Shown piece after piece: positions 1 through 7,864 of a stretch of DNA of 41,257 nt; within the stretch, counting starts at the first letter, position 1; every line of letters starts with the position of its first letter. The notes beneath the pieces are model-generated. The model worked only from the letters and a program-made list of their open reading frames with translations, was not told the origin of the DNA and did not search any database. The translations under genes were made by a program, and so were the position numbers. This DNA is from Candidatus Roizmanbacteria bacterium RIFCSPLOWO2_01_FULL_40_13. GTDB lineage: Bacteria > Patescibacteriota > Microgenomatia > UBA1406 > GWC2-37-13. The stretch spans positions 20,628 to 61,884 of the forward strand of contig MGAN01000014.1 of assembly GCA_001789745.1 (NCBI GenBank), written 5' to 3'.

Positions 1-6
1 TGTTTT

Positions 7-28
7 TTCCAGTATTCATATACTGGAA
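7..28. repeat. Short perfect hairpin upstream of rdgB
   Basis: A 9-bp perfect inverted repeat (TTCCAGTAT, loop TCAT, ATACTGGAA) lies 27 bases before the -35 box of the first promoter. It has no T-run on the correct side to be a terminator for either strand. It could be an operator or a dispersed palindrome; function unknown. Confidence 0.4.
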
Positions 29-55
29 TCTTAGCATAACATATTCCAAGTTTTC

Positions 56-84
56 TTGTCAAGGGCAGCTCAAGAATGTATAAT
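56..84 (+). promoter_or_regulatory. Sigma-70-like promoter, probably giving a leaderless rdgB mRNA
   Basis: TTGTCA (56-61) and a perfect TATAAT (79-84) are separated by 17 bases. Start of transcription would be expected about 7 bases after the -10, at 91-92, exactly on the ATG at 92. No Shine-Dalgarno sequence precedes that ATG, so a leaderless transcript is the simplest reading. Confidence 0.6.
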
Positions 85-91
85 TTCTCCC

Positions 92-751
92 ATGAATAAA
101 TTGCTCCTGGCAACGCATAATCCGGCCAAAATCAGGGAATTGAAATTAGGTTTGCAGGAACTGAAAAAATCAGGGATCAAACTTGTCACTTTAAAATCCT
201 TAAAGATCAGGTCAAAACCTAGAGAAACCGGCAAAACTTTTAGGGAAAATGCCGTAATCAAAGCCCGCTACTATGCAAATTTAAGTAGACTGCCGACTGT
301 CGCAGACGACGGAGGATTGAGCATTCCTTTTTTACGCAACGAACCCGGGGTCAGGTCACGCCGCTGGCTGGGATTTGAAGCGTCAGACGAACAATTGATT
401 AACTACACTTTATCCCAGCTTAAGGGAGTCTCGCTAAAATTAAGAAGGGCCTATCTTGAAACCTGTATTTGTTTTTATAAGCCAGGTTATAACCCTCAGG
501 GTTTGATAAAAAACGAGCCTGCAAACCCTGAGGGTTGTGTAATCTGCGAACAGGAGAAAATTCACGGTTATATCGCGGAAAAACCTTGCCCTCAATACGC
601 CAAAGGGTTTCCCTACCGGGCTCTTCTCATTGTCAAAAAATTCAATAAATATTACGACGAGCTGACGGAGGTCGAACACCAAGCTATCAATCACCGACTC
701 AAAGCCCTAAAAAGATTAGTGAAAAAAATCAAATCAAATATAATAAAATAG
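92..751 (+). CDS. RdgB/HAM1-family non-canonical purine NTP pyrophosphatase, divergent
   Basis: Probable cytoplasmic house-cleaning enzyme that hydrolyses XTP/dITP to the monophosphate. The N-terminus MNKLLLATHNPAK matches the family's (S/T)HNxxK nucleotide motif. FRENAVIKARYYA and DDGGLSIPF correspond to the canonical ENA..KA and DDSGL blocks, with Ser replaced by Gly. The C-terminal NHRLKALKRL matches the SHR..AL block. The usual GFGYDP motif is weak (AKGFPYRALLIV). About 16 residues around residue 134 are encoded by an inverted palindromic repeat (491-536) and look inserted. A TTG start at 56 is possible by frame but falls in the -35 box; the ATG at 92 gives the normal family N-terminus. 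DUF5674 follows 4 bases later. Family assignment is good; catalytic competence is less certain. Confidence 0.8.
   Translation: MNKLLLATHNPAKIRELKLGLQELKKSGIKLVTLKSLKIRSKPRETGKTFRENAVIKARYYANLSRLPTVADDGGLSIPFLRNEPGVRSRRWLGFEASDEQLINYTLSQLKGVSLKLRRAYLETCICFYKPGYNPQGLIKNEPANPEGCVICEQEKIHGYIAEKPCPQYAKGFPYRALLIVKKFNKYYDELTEVEHQAINHRLKALKRLVKKIKSNIIK
491..536. repeat. Intragenic inverted palindromic repeat in rdgB-like gene
   Basis: AACCCTCAGGGTTT at 491-504 and its exact reverse complement AAACCCTGAGGGTT at 523-536 flank an 18-base spacer. Each arm is itself nearly palindromic. It is translated in frame as part of the pyrophosphatase, between the core sheet and the GYIAEKP segment. Confidence 0.8.
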
Positions 752-755
752 ACTA

Positions 756-1112
756 ATGATCGTTTTACTTACAAAACCCGCCACCGATCAAGATATCAAA
801 AAAGCCTCTGCCGATTATCCTGACTATGTTAAAATTACTCTTGACATCGAAAAAGGGATCGTTGCTCTAGGAGGCGAATATCACTATGACGCGGAACAGG
901 TACTTTTAGAAAAAAACAGCAAACAAAAAGACATCTGGGGAGGCGGACTTGACCTGATTTCGCAGGAACTTGATACTGTTGCCATGATTAATATCAGGCC
1001 GAATAGAAATCCCCATCAAGAAATTCAAAATGAAAAAATCAAAAACAAATTTCTTTCGCTTACTTATAAATTCCTGAAAAAATATGCAAAAAAACCTGCG
1101 AGCTTATTTTGA
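756..1112 (+). CDS. DUF5674 family protein
   Basis: A 118-residue soluble protein matching the DUF5674 family, known mainly from CPR bacteria and cyanobacteria and with no assigned function. Typical blocks are the MIVLLTKPAT start, DYVKITLDIEKGIVALGGEY, a KQKDIWGGG glycine motif near residue 60 and AMINIRPN near residue 78. It starts 4 bases after the rdgB-like stop, and its own 3' end overlaps the next ORF by 29 bases, so it is probably translated from a shared transcript. It ends in TGA, which argues against recoding of UGA in this organism. Confidence 0.8.
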   Translation: MIVLLTKPATDQDIKKASADYPDYVKITLDIEKGIVALGGEYHYDAEQVLLEKNSKQKDIWGGGLDLISQELDTVAMINIRPNRNPHQEIQNEKIKNKFLSLTYKFLKKYAKKPASLF

Positions 1113-1389
1113 CTTTTCTTCCGATCTCAAGCGGACTATCAAGTGTTTAGTTAATAAAAATTCCAAAACCGCAGCTGTCTTTTTCCAACACGCTGATAAA
1201 ATATATCGCGAAAAAATTCACCCGTCGATCAATGAAAAATATTTCCCGCCCCAACTGCAGAAATCTTGGCTGGAACTATCTCGACAAAAACTGATTTCAG
1301 ATCCGGAAAAACAACTATTGGTCGCCGATAAAATACTCACCATAGCTACGATTATTTTTAAGCGAACTTTCCACTATGCTGTCAATTGA
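1084..1389 (+). CDS. Small basic protein of unknown function
   Basis: A 101-residue, Lys-rich, mostly helical protein with no membrane segment or motif I recognise. It overlaps DUF5674 upstream by 29 bases and serS downstream by 14 bases, an arrangement typical of tightly coupled CPR operons. That packing, and the lack of any other candidate in the interval, support its being real. It could be a nucleic-acid-binding helper, but nothing in the sequence shows this. Confidence 0.6.
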   Translation: MQKNLRAYFDFSSDLKRTIKCLVNKNSKTAAVFFQHADKIYREKIHPSINEKYFPPQLQKSWLELSRQKLISDPEKQLLVADKILTIATIIFKRTFHYAVN

Positions 1390-2617
1390 TTTCATCAGGA
1401 AAAATAAGGAAAAGGTTGTTCAAGCGGCGAAAAATAAAAACCGCGAAATTGATCTGGAGAAAATCATCAACTTGGATGATCAAAGATTGGATTTAATACA
1501 CCGGATTCAAAACCTGCGGGAAGAGAGGAACAAACTTGCCAAATCACCGGTCAGCGATGAAAGCAAAATAAAAGGTAAAGACATCAAAAATAATCTAAAA
1601 AATCTCGAAAACCAATTAACAACCAACAATCAACAATTAAATGAGTTATTATCTTATGTCCCAAACGTACCTCTCCCCGATGTTCCGATCGGTAAAGACG
1701 CAACAGGGAATAAGGAAATAAAAAAATGGGGAAAAATTCCAAAAATGGACTTTATTCCTAAATCACATATCGAACTGGGAAAAAGTCTTGACCTGATCGA
1801 TTTGGAAAGAGGGGTAAAAATATCCGGATTCCGCGGCTATTTTCTGAAAAATCAACTGGCTCAACTCCATTTTGCCTTGCTTTTTCATGTTTTCAATAAG
1901 CTTGTCAGGAAAGGCTACACTCCTATTATTGCTCCGGCCGTCATTAAGGCTTTTACGCTTTCTGGCTCCGGCCAATTCCCCTGGGGCAAGCAGGATGTTT
2001 ATAGACTCAACGGTGAGGATGCTTATTTGGCAGGTACTGCCGAGCAGCCGGTAACCGCTTATTTTTCCGGCGAAATTTTAAATGAAAAAGATTTGCCCAA
2101 AAAATTCGTCGCTTTTTCTCCCTGTTTCAGAAAGGAAGCAGGAGCTTATGGAAAAGACACCAAAGGACTTTACCGATTGCACGAATTCTGGAAAGTCGAA
2201 CAGGTGATCATTGGAAAAAATAATATTGAGGAAGCAAAAAAACTCCACGAAGAACTCCAGAAAAATTCAGAAGAGATTCTGCAGGATTTGGAATTACCAT
2301 ATCGGGTTTTGCTTATGTGCACGGGAGACATGGGTGAACCGCAGATCAAGAAATACGATACCGAGACCTGGATGCCTTCACGTAATGCCTATGGCGAAAC
2401 CATGTCCAACTCGATCATGGGAGATTTTCAAACCAGAAGATTAAATATTAAGTATCGAAAACCTGACGGCAAAACCGAGTACTGTTTTTCACTGAACAAT
2501 ACCGCCCTGGCATCGCCGAGGATCCTGATCGCCGTCCTGGAAAACTACCAGCAAAAAGACGGTTCAATTCTGATTCCCAAAATCCTTCAACCTTTAGTCG
2601 AATTTAAACAAATTTAA
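1376..2617 (+). CDS. serS: Seryl-tRNA synthetase
   Basis: Class II aminoacyl-tRNA synthetase charging tRNA-Ser. The N-terminal ~110 residues are the charged coiled-coil arm that contacts the tRNA long variable arm. The catalytic core holds TAEQPVTAYF near residue 222, motif 2 (FRKEAGAYGKDTKG) near residue 250, and motif 3 (NNTALASPRILIAVLE) near residue 375. The common HQFxKVE is LHEFWKVEQ here. Length (413) is normal. The ATG at 1376 overlaps the previous gene. Its stop shares the TTAA at 2614-2617 with the convergent penicillin-binding protein gene. Confidence 0.96.
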   Translation: MLSIDFIRKNKEKVVQAAKNKNREIDLEKIINLDDQRLDLIHRIQNLREERNKLAKSPVSDESKIKGKDIKNNLKNLENQLTTNNQQLNELLSYVPNVPLPDVPIGKDATGNKEIKKWGKIPKMDFIPKSHIELGKSLDLIDLERGVKISGFRGYFLKNQLAQLHFALLFHVFNKLVRKGYTPIIAPAVIKAFTLSGSGQFPWGKQDVYRLNGEDAYLAGTAEQPVTAYFSGEILNEKDLPKKFVAFSPCFRKEAGAYGKDTKGLYRLHEFWKVEQVIIGKNNIEEAKKLHEELQKNSEEILQDLELPYRVLLMCTGDMGEPQIKKYDTETWMPSRNAYGETMSNSIMGDFQTRRLNIKYRKPDGKTEYCFSLNNTALASPRILIAVLENYQQKDGSILIPKILQPLVEFKQI

Positions 2618-4857
2618 TCATCTTTTTCCGGCGTTGGAGAAGTTTTTAAAATAATTTCTTTACAGCTCGCTTTGTTTTCAGTACCGGCTAAAAAATACTC
2701 AACTCTGCCAAAATAGCATTTCTTCTCAACTACATTTTCAGGTTTTGAGTACCATTTATTGCCGCTGCTGTAATTATTGAGCAAATAACTCATCATTCTA
2801 TTCCAGATGGGAGTTGCACCGGTAACGCCTGACGCCAGATAACGGTTCATCGGTTTATTATCATTATTGCCCACCCACACCGCCACTACAAATTCGGGGG
2901 TATAGCCGATCGCGAGATTGTCTTTTTTATCATCGGTTGTCCCGGTCTTTACCGCAACTTTGTATCCCGGTATCTCCAGTAGCGATCTGGAACCAAAAGC
3001 CAGCTGTCTGGCAAAATTATCGGACAAAATATCGGAGATAATGAAAGCTATTCCTCCGTTTAAGACTTTCCTTTTAACTCTGCTTGGTTCATAGATAAAA
3101 TTACCGTAAGCATCCTCGACCTGCACCAAAGAGGTACTATCGATTTTATATCCCTGATTTGCCAGCACTCCGTATGCTGTCGCTATATCGACCAGCATCA
3201 CCTCTCCGCCGCCCAGGGTCAAAGATAGTCCGTATTGCGAGGGATCATTCCAATTACGAATTCCCATATTCTTAGCGTGACGGATAAAATTATCAACGCC
3301 AACTTCGTTTAAGGTCTTGACCGCCGGAATATTGTATGAGTTGGCCAAAGCCAGACGCATCGTCACTCTTCCGTGGAATCGGTTGTCATAATTTACCGGT
3401 TTATAATTATACCCTCCGCCCAGATCAAAGGTAACGGGCGCATCGTTGATGATGGTTGCAGCTGTTAAGCCGCCATCCAGCGCCAGAGAATACATCAGGG
3501 GCTTTATCGAACTGCCCGGCTGTCTGAAGGCTATCGTGACATTAAAAGCCCCGTCCGGCAGAGCATTATAGTCAACCGATCCCACCATTGCCAAAATCTC
3601 GCCGGTGGAAGGCCTCGTAACCAAGATGGCGCCGTTGCTGACATTCAGGTGTCTGATTTTGTCAATCTCTTCCTGTAAAATCCTTTCCGCTTGCTTTTGA
3701 ATATCCAGATCAAGTGATGTAGTCACCTTAAATCCGCCTTCTTCAACTTTCTGTATTCCAAAAATGCTTTCCAATTCACTCCTTGTATAAAAGACGAAAT
3801 GGGGAGCATTTATCTTCGACTCAAAGGGAATAAAACTCATTTTTTCCGCTTTAGCTTTTTTGTTTTCTTCAACATTGATATATCCGTTTTCCAACATCAG
3901 TTCAAGGACTTCATCTCTTCTTGAAATTGCCAGGTCCGGATTGACATACGGCGAGTAATAAGTAGGCGCAATCGGTAATCCTGCCAAAAGCGCTGCCTCG
4001 GAAAGGGTCAGATCTTTGGCATTTTTTCCAAAATAAGTCTTGGCTGCTTCTTCTATCCCATAGGAAGATCCGCCATAAGGGACCTGATTAAGATACATCT
4101 CCAGAATTTGATCTTTTGTATAGATTCTTTCAGCCCAAAGTGCCAGAATAATTTCTTTGATTTTTCTTTTAACCGTCCTTTCCGAAGTCAAAAGCGAAGA
4201 TTTGATTAACTGCTGGGTAATGGTCGACCCTCCCTGGATTTTACCCCAGACGTAGGAGTCCTTAACCGCCCTTAGAATTCCGTTAACAAAAGATACTCCG
4301 TTGTGTTTATAAAAATCTTTGTCTTCGATTGATATAGCCGCTTCTTTTATATAAACGGGCAGTTCTTTTATTCGAATCGGGGTTCTATTTTGCTCGCGAT
4401 AGACTTCGTACAAGAGCCTGCCATTACGGTCAAAAATATGGGTCGAGAGAGGATAGTTTACCCTCCCGATACTGGCCGGCGAGGGTAGACTTTTGACAAA
4501 AAGGTAGGATTGTTGGAAAAAAATTACCAGCAGCGTTAGCACCGACCCCAAGACCAGGTAGCGTATCCTGTTTGAGATTTTGGGAAAAATTTTTGCCTTG
4601 ATTTTTAGTTTAGGAAGTTTTAGTTTTTTAGTTTTTCGCTGCTTAAATTTTGGCACTCGAAATTTTTTTAGTTTATTTCGGATCAAGTTAAATGCCCCAA
4701 GCAGTAATTTGAAGACGAACAGCAAAAAATTGATCGTCGTATCTCCAACGAAAATAAAAAAGTTTATTAAAAAAAGCAGGATTTTATAAATATTTAATAA
4801 TAGTACAGATAAGAAAGAGCTAAATAAAGTAAATCTGCCTTTATTCATGGCCCTCAT
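2614..4857 (-). CDS. Class A penicillin-binding protein (transglycosylase-transpeptidase, PBP1A type)
   Basis: Bifunctional peptidoglycan synthase. The ~100-residue N-terminal region is hydrophobic then very Lys/Arg-rich, followed by a membrane anchor near residues 99-121. The glycosyltransferase domain (GT51) shows EDKDFYKHNGV near residue 177, GGSTITQQ near 210 and the YLNQVPYGG block. The transpeptidase domain shows GSSIKP (catalytic Ser) near residue 447, the SYN motif in LANSYNIP, and KTGTT near 632. All key motifs are intact. A short Ser/Thr/Pro tail ends the protein. An alternative ATG lies 9 bases downstream of the chosen start. The sortase gene lies 55 bases upstream on the same strand. 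Confidence 0.95.
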   Translation of the reverse strand: MRAMNKGRFTLFSSFLSVLLLNIYKILLFLINFFIFVGDTTINFLLFVFKLLLGAFNLIRNKLKKFRVPKFKQRKTKKLKLPKLKIKAKIFPKISNRIRYLVLGSVLTLLVIFFQQSYLFVKSLPSPASIGRVNYPLSTHIFDRNGRLLYEVYREQNRTPIRIKELPVYIKEAAISIEDKDFYKHNGVSFVNGILRAVKDSYVWGKIQGGSTITQQLIKSSLLTSERTVKRKIKEIILALWAERIYTKDQILEMYLNQVPYGGSSYGIEEAAKTYFGKNAKDLTLSEAALLAGLPIAPTYYSPYVNPDLAISRRDEVLELMLENGYINVEENKKAKAEKMSFIPFESKINAPHFVFYTRSELESIFGIQKVEEGGFKVTTSLDLDIQKQAERILQEEIDKIRHLNVSNGAILVTRPSTGEILAMVGSVDYNALPDGAFNVTIAFRQPGSSIKPLMYSLALDGGLTAATIINDAPVTFDLGGGYNYKPVNYDNRFHGRVTMRLALANSYNIPAVKTLNEVGVDNFIRHAKNMGIRNWNDPSQYGLSLTLGGGEVMLVDIATAYGVLANQGYKIDSTSLVQVEDAYGNFIYEPSRVKRKVLNGGIAFIISDILSDNFARQLAFGSRSLLEIPGYKVAVKTGTTDDKKDNLAIGYTPEFVVAVWVGNNDNKPMNRYLASGVTGATPIWNRMMSYLLNNYSSGNKWYSKPENVVEKKCYFGRVEYFLAGTENKASCKEIILKTSPTPEKDD

Positions 4858-4912
4858 TTTACCATATATTATGGGGCTTAAGCGATTATTTTTCTCCGGC
4901 TATTTTTGACCG

Positions 4913-5668
4913 TTACCCGCTTGGAAGTTTTGTCAGTTTTGCTTTGACAACCAACCTTTTCCAATAGGTTCCCGGTGGTACGCAGGTAATAAGCGTCAGA
5001 TAAGACGCGTCATTGGCCTGTTCCAGTACTGATATTTCATCCGGATTAACTACAAACAGGTCAAAAACCTCATATTCGAATTTGTCCTCTCCGATGTTCA
5101 CATAGATTTTGTCTCCCTTTTCCATCGAAGGCAAGTAGGTAAAAATTGTGGTATAGTTCTTGGAGTTATAGAGTTGGGGCAGTGTTGAGTGGCCGAAAAT
5201 CACCACATTGCCATACTCACCCGGCAAAGAAGCCGGAAGATAATGTACCAGACTTTTTTTTAGGTCTTCTCCACCTACCAAAACCCGGGCATCTGCGATA
5301 TTGAGTTTTGGAATTGAAAGAGCATACTCCTTGACCTCGACAGCCTCGACCGCCTCACCTTGGGGTCTTTTGGGAAACCAGAGATTTACCTGGGTAAAAT
5401 CTCTCAAGTTATTGGAGTAAACATTAAAATCACCCAATACCGAATTTGCCTGTGCCAGGGATGAAGCGAGTTGCGTACTCGGGATAGGGCTTTTTAAATT
5501 TTGTCTGATAAATACCCGCGAATAAAGCTCAAAAGATATCACGGGATAAAATGACCAGAACAATAACAGGCAACCTATGGTTAGGGAAAGATACGATGCA
5601 AGACGAATCGTCTTTTTTTTTACCGAGGTCTCCTCCTTGATATAACTATATAAAGCCATATTAATCAT
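4913..5668 (-). CDS. Sortase (cysteine transpeptidase)
   Basis: Membrane-anchored sortase that would attach surface proteins or pilins to the wall or to each other. After a basic N-terminus there is one membrane segment (LSLTIGCLLLFWSF). The catalytic domain follows, with IPKLNI at the first strand, GHST carrying the catalytic His, TLITCVPPG carrying the catalytic Cys, and WKRLVVKAKL carrying the Arg. The frame is open up to 5722, but that extension is encoded by a mobile two-hairpin element. The ATG at 5668 (or 5659) lies just outside the element and is preferred. No clear Shine-Dalgarno precedes either. The substrate is unknown; the LPVTS-tailed protein at 14694 is one candidate. Confidence 0.88.
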   Translation of the reverse strand: MINMALYSYIKEETSVKKKTIRLASYLSLTIGCLLLFWSFYPVISFELYSRVFIRQNLKSPIPSTQLASSLAQANSVLGDFNVYSNNLRDFTQVNLWFPKRPQGEAVEAVEVKEYALSIPKLNIADARVLVGGEDLKKSLVHYLPASLPGEYGNVVIFGHSTLPQLYNSKNYTTIFTYLPSMEKGDKIYVNIGEDKFEYEVFDLFVVNPDEISVLEQANDASYLTLITCVPPGTYWKRLVVKAKLTKLPSG

Positions 5669-5696
5669 CGGTTGGTATTGCAAACGTATCCAAATA

Positions 5697-5799
5697 TATA
5701 CCCGTCTTAGTTGATTTTGCAAATTTTCAACTAAAAATATCTTATCAAATCAACTTAGAGGGGTATATACTGATTGCAATCTCAATCAATAGAAGTATA
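5697..5799 (+). mobile_element. TA-flanked two-hairpin element, copy A
   Basis: The core is 5699-5797 (99 bp), flanked on both sides by TA. The first hairpin pairs TATACCC.TCT.AGTTGATTT with its distal complement ending GGGGTATA, a stem of about 21 bp with two mismatches. The second hairpin is TGATTG/CAATCA, closed by TATACT/AGTATA. It is nearly identical to copy B at 12022-12120, which is in the opposite orientation. It lies between the sortase gene and the PilM-like gene and enters the 5' extension of the sortase frame. Confidence 0.8.
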
Positions 5800-5807
5800 C
5801 CAATCTT

Positions 5808-7862
5808 TTATAAACTGCTAATTTCAAGACTGATGTTTTTCCCAATCCAAGGAGTGAAACTTTGGAACAAGGGCAGTTTTGGCGCAATGTCCAATTTCAT
5901 ACCTTCCGCGGCAAAATTATTTTTAATTAATCTTTCCACCGTATCTTTGTTCCTGCCGCGCACTTGGCTCAATAATTTAACTTTATCTATATTTTTTAAA
6001 GCTCTGGCGTCTATTGCAAGTAGTAAGCTAATTTCTCCATTTTTCTTTTCCGCTTTTTTTATCGAATACGAAAGATTTTCCAGCTGAAGATTGTATCCTT
6101 TTTTCATCTTCCCGGATAGCTCTTTCTCAAGAATTCGCAACATATTTCTCTCCTGAAAATAATAAACCGTGGTGACGGCTTGTGCGCTAAGATTCAACTT
6201 GTCTGCCTCTTCCCCAAGCTCCCTATCGAATTTTTCCTCAGCCAGTTCAACTTCGGTTAGGGTTCTGATAATCTTTCCTTCCTTAATCTGGACTTGCCCT
6301 GATTTAATCAGCTCGTCAAGATCCTGTTTTTTTGCCTGATCTAAGAGACTTGTCCTCAGGTCGGCTTGGTCCTTGCCGGTTACGGTTTTTATCTCTTTTT
6401 TTGATCCACCGCTGAAGCTGCTGTCATTTAGGGCAAAATAAAGAGTGTCGGGAAGAGACTCTATTTTAAATTTCTTTCCGCCGGTGATATTGGCTTCGCT
6501 GCCTATTTCCTCTGCGGTCAGACTGGCTTTGACTTTTCCCGGTTGCTTAACCAGCCCTCCTTCGATGGTTATTACGCTGGCAGAGGCTACTTTTACCTCC
6601 TGGTCCAGGCTATATTTTAAGTCTCCCGTTTCCAGCACTGTGCCTTTGGGAAAATTTTTTTCATTATCTTCAAAGTTATGAATTGTCACGGTACCTCTGG
6701 CCTTTTCACCGATCTCTTTTTTCCCGGTTGTTGCTTTTAACTCTTTTAATTCTCCGGTCAATTTAACCTGCTCAATTTTTAGACCTTGAGAGTCTATGGT
6801 TAACTCGTTTTTTAGCGATTGGAAGGGAAGATAAACTATAAGCTCGGCTTTGTGAAAGAAGTATTCGTTTATTAATAAGCCGCCTGAGATTAATACAATC
6901 CCTAAAATTACCGTCCACCTGATATTGATGGTAGTCAGAGTCTTTACCGCCTCACTAATCGGATTTTTTAAGCTCGAGAAAAACTTGGCCGGTGCAAATT
7001 TAACAGCAGGGAAGGTTGCGGGAAGAATTGTTTGAACCGGTTCGCGCTCTCCCTTGCTTTCCACATCCCCTCCGATTACAAAACCCATAATCTCCTCCTT
7101 TTTCGGCGTTTCCGTGGCTTTGATTACGCCTGCGTTCTTGTTAATCTGCTCCGCGAATACTCCCAAAAGCCCTTGCATAATCTCCGGTTCATTGATTATT
7201 TCTACTCTAGGGAGTTGGACAAACACTTCTTCGCTCCAGCGGTAGGTGACAATATCGGTAGCCGCGTTGTCCAGGTCTCCGGAATTATAAAGAATAATTC
7301 TTGAAGGAAGCAAAAATTTGCCTTTTATCTGACTAAAACTTGTCATCAGATCGTCGATTAAATTATCGGTATGCGCCAAGACTTTATTAAAGATTAACCC
7401 GCCGCGCTGATAAACGAAAATCGACAGATTGGAATGGTCAAGTTCGATTAAAAGAGCGGTCAGGGGCAGATTTTCTTTTTTTTCGATAAAGTGAACTATA
7501 GCTTCATAACACTCGATGTAGCCTAAAGCCTTGAGATTTAAGTTTTTTACCAGTTGTTTTATCTGATTGAGATAGGCTTTGTTTATCTCTTTGGTTTTTT
7601 CGTCGATAAAATGTGAGTATAAAAAAAATATAGCCTCTTGTACTTTAGTCTTTGTTCTCTGCTCCAGATTTACTATAACTTGGTTGACCGCCTCACTGAT
7701 ATACTCCCAACCGTTAAGATAAGTAAATTTTTCTTGATCCAAAAGGATAATCCTGGATCTATCCATTCTCATCACAAAAGCTATACCTTCTTTTTCTTTC
7801 AAATAAATTCCCAGGTATGTCTTCCCTTCGGTTGTTTTTTTGGAAAAAAACGGAAAATTCAT
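5808..7862 (-). CDS. PilM-like actin-fold / membrane segment / baseplate-J-like fusion protein
   Basis: A 684-residue protein. Residues ~15-240 read as a degenerate PilM/FtsA-like actin fold: LGIYLKEKEG at the first strand, ALLIELDHSNLSIFVY at the second phosphate-loop position, and ILYNSGD near the adenosine position. A membrane segment follows near residues 316-335. The C-terminal half contains a region resembling the baseplate-J-like domains found in many CPR proteins (GTVTIHN, FPKGTVLE, VKASLTAEEIGSEANI), then a charged helical part. It probably links a cytoplasmic pilus-type platform to an extracytoplasmic domain. The start lies 2 bases past the stop of the solute-binding protein gene, so the two are probably co-transcribed. 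Domain assignments are by eye. Confidence 0.6.
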   Translation of the reverse strand: MNFPFFSKKTTEGKTYLGIYLKEKEGIAFVMRMDRSRIILLDQEKFTYLNGWEYISEAVNQVIVNLEQRTKTKVQEAIFFLYSHFIDEKTKEINKAYLNQIKQLVKNLNLKALGYIECYEAIVHFIEKKENLPLTALLIELDHSNLSIFVYQRGGLIFNKVLAHTDNLIDDLMTSFSQIKGKFLLPSRIILYNSGDLDNAATDIVTYRWSEEVFVQLPRVEIINEPEIMQGLLGVFAEQINKNAGVIKATETPKKEEIMGFVIGGDVESKGEREPVQTILPATFPAVKFAPAKFFSSLKNPISEAVKTLTTINIRWTVILGIVLISGGLLINEYFFHKAELIVYLPFQSLKNELTIDSQGLKIEQVKLTGELKELKATTGKKEIGEKARGTVTIHNFEDNEKNFPKGTVLETGDLKYSLDQEVKVASASVITIEGGLVKQPGKVKASLTAEEIGSEANITGGKKFKIESLPDTLYFALNDSSFSGGSKKEIKTVTGKDQADLRTSLLDQAKKQDLDELIKSGQVQIKEGKIIRTLTEVELAEEKFDRELGEEADKLNLSAQAVTTVYYFQERNMLRILEKELSGKMKKGYNLQLENLSYSIKKAEKKNGEISLLLAIDARALKNIDKVKLLSQVRGRNKDTVERLIKNNFAAEGMKLDIAPKLPLFQSFTPWIGKNISLEISSL

Positions 7863-7864
7863 TT

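Noticed and set aside
56-91. TTG start that would add 12 residues to the rdgB-like protein
   Set aside because: It overlaps the -35 and -10 boxes, and the ATG at 92 gives the normal family N-terminus.
1110-1112. Possible UGA recoding, as in some CPR lineages
   Set aside because: TGA ends this and other genes at sensible positions, and no conserved gene has in-frame TGA.
5669-5722. N-terminal extension of the sortase
   Set aside because: Much of it is encoded by element A; a start at 5668 or 5659 is more likely native.
5697-5799. Two-hairpin elements as IS200/IS605-type ends
   Set aside because: Both flanks are TA in every copy and empty sites keep one TA, which fits a TA duplication better than the tetranucleotide target without duplication of IS200/IS605.
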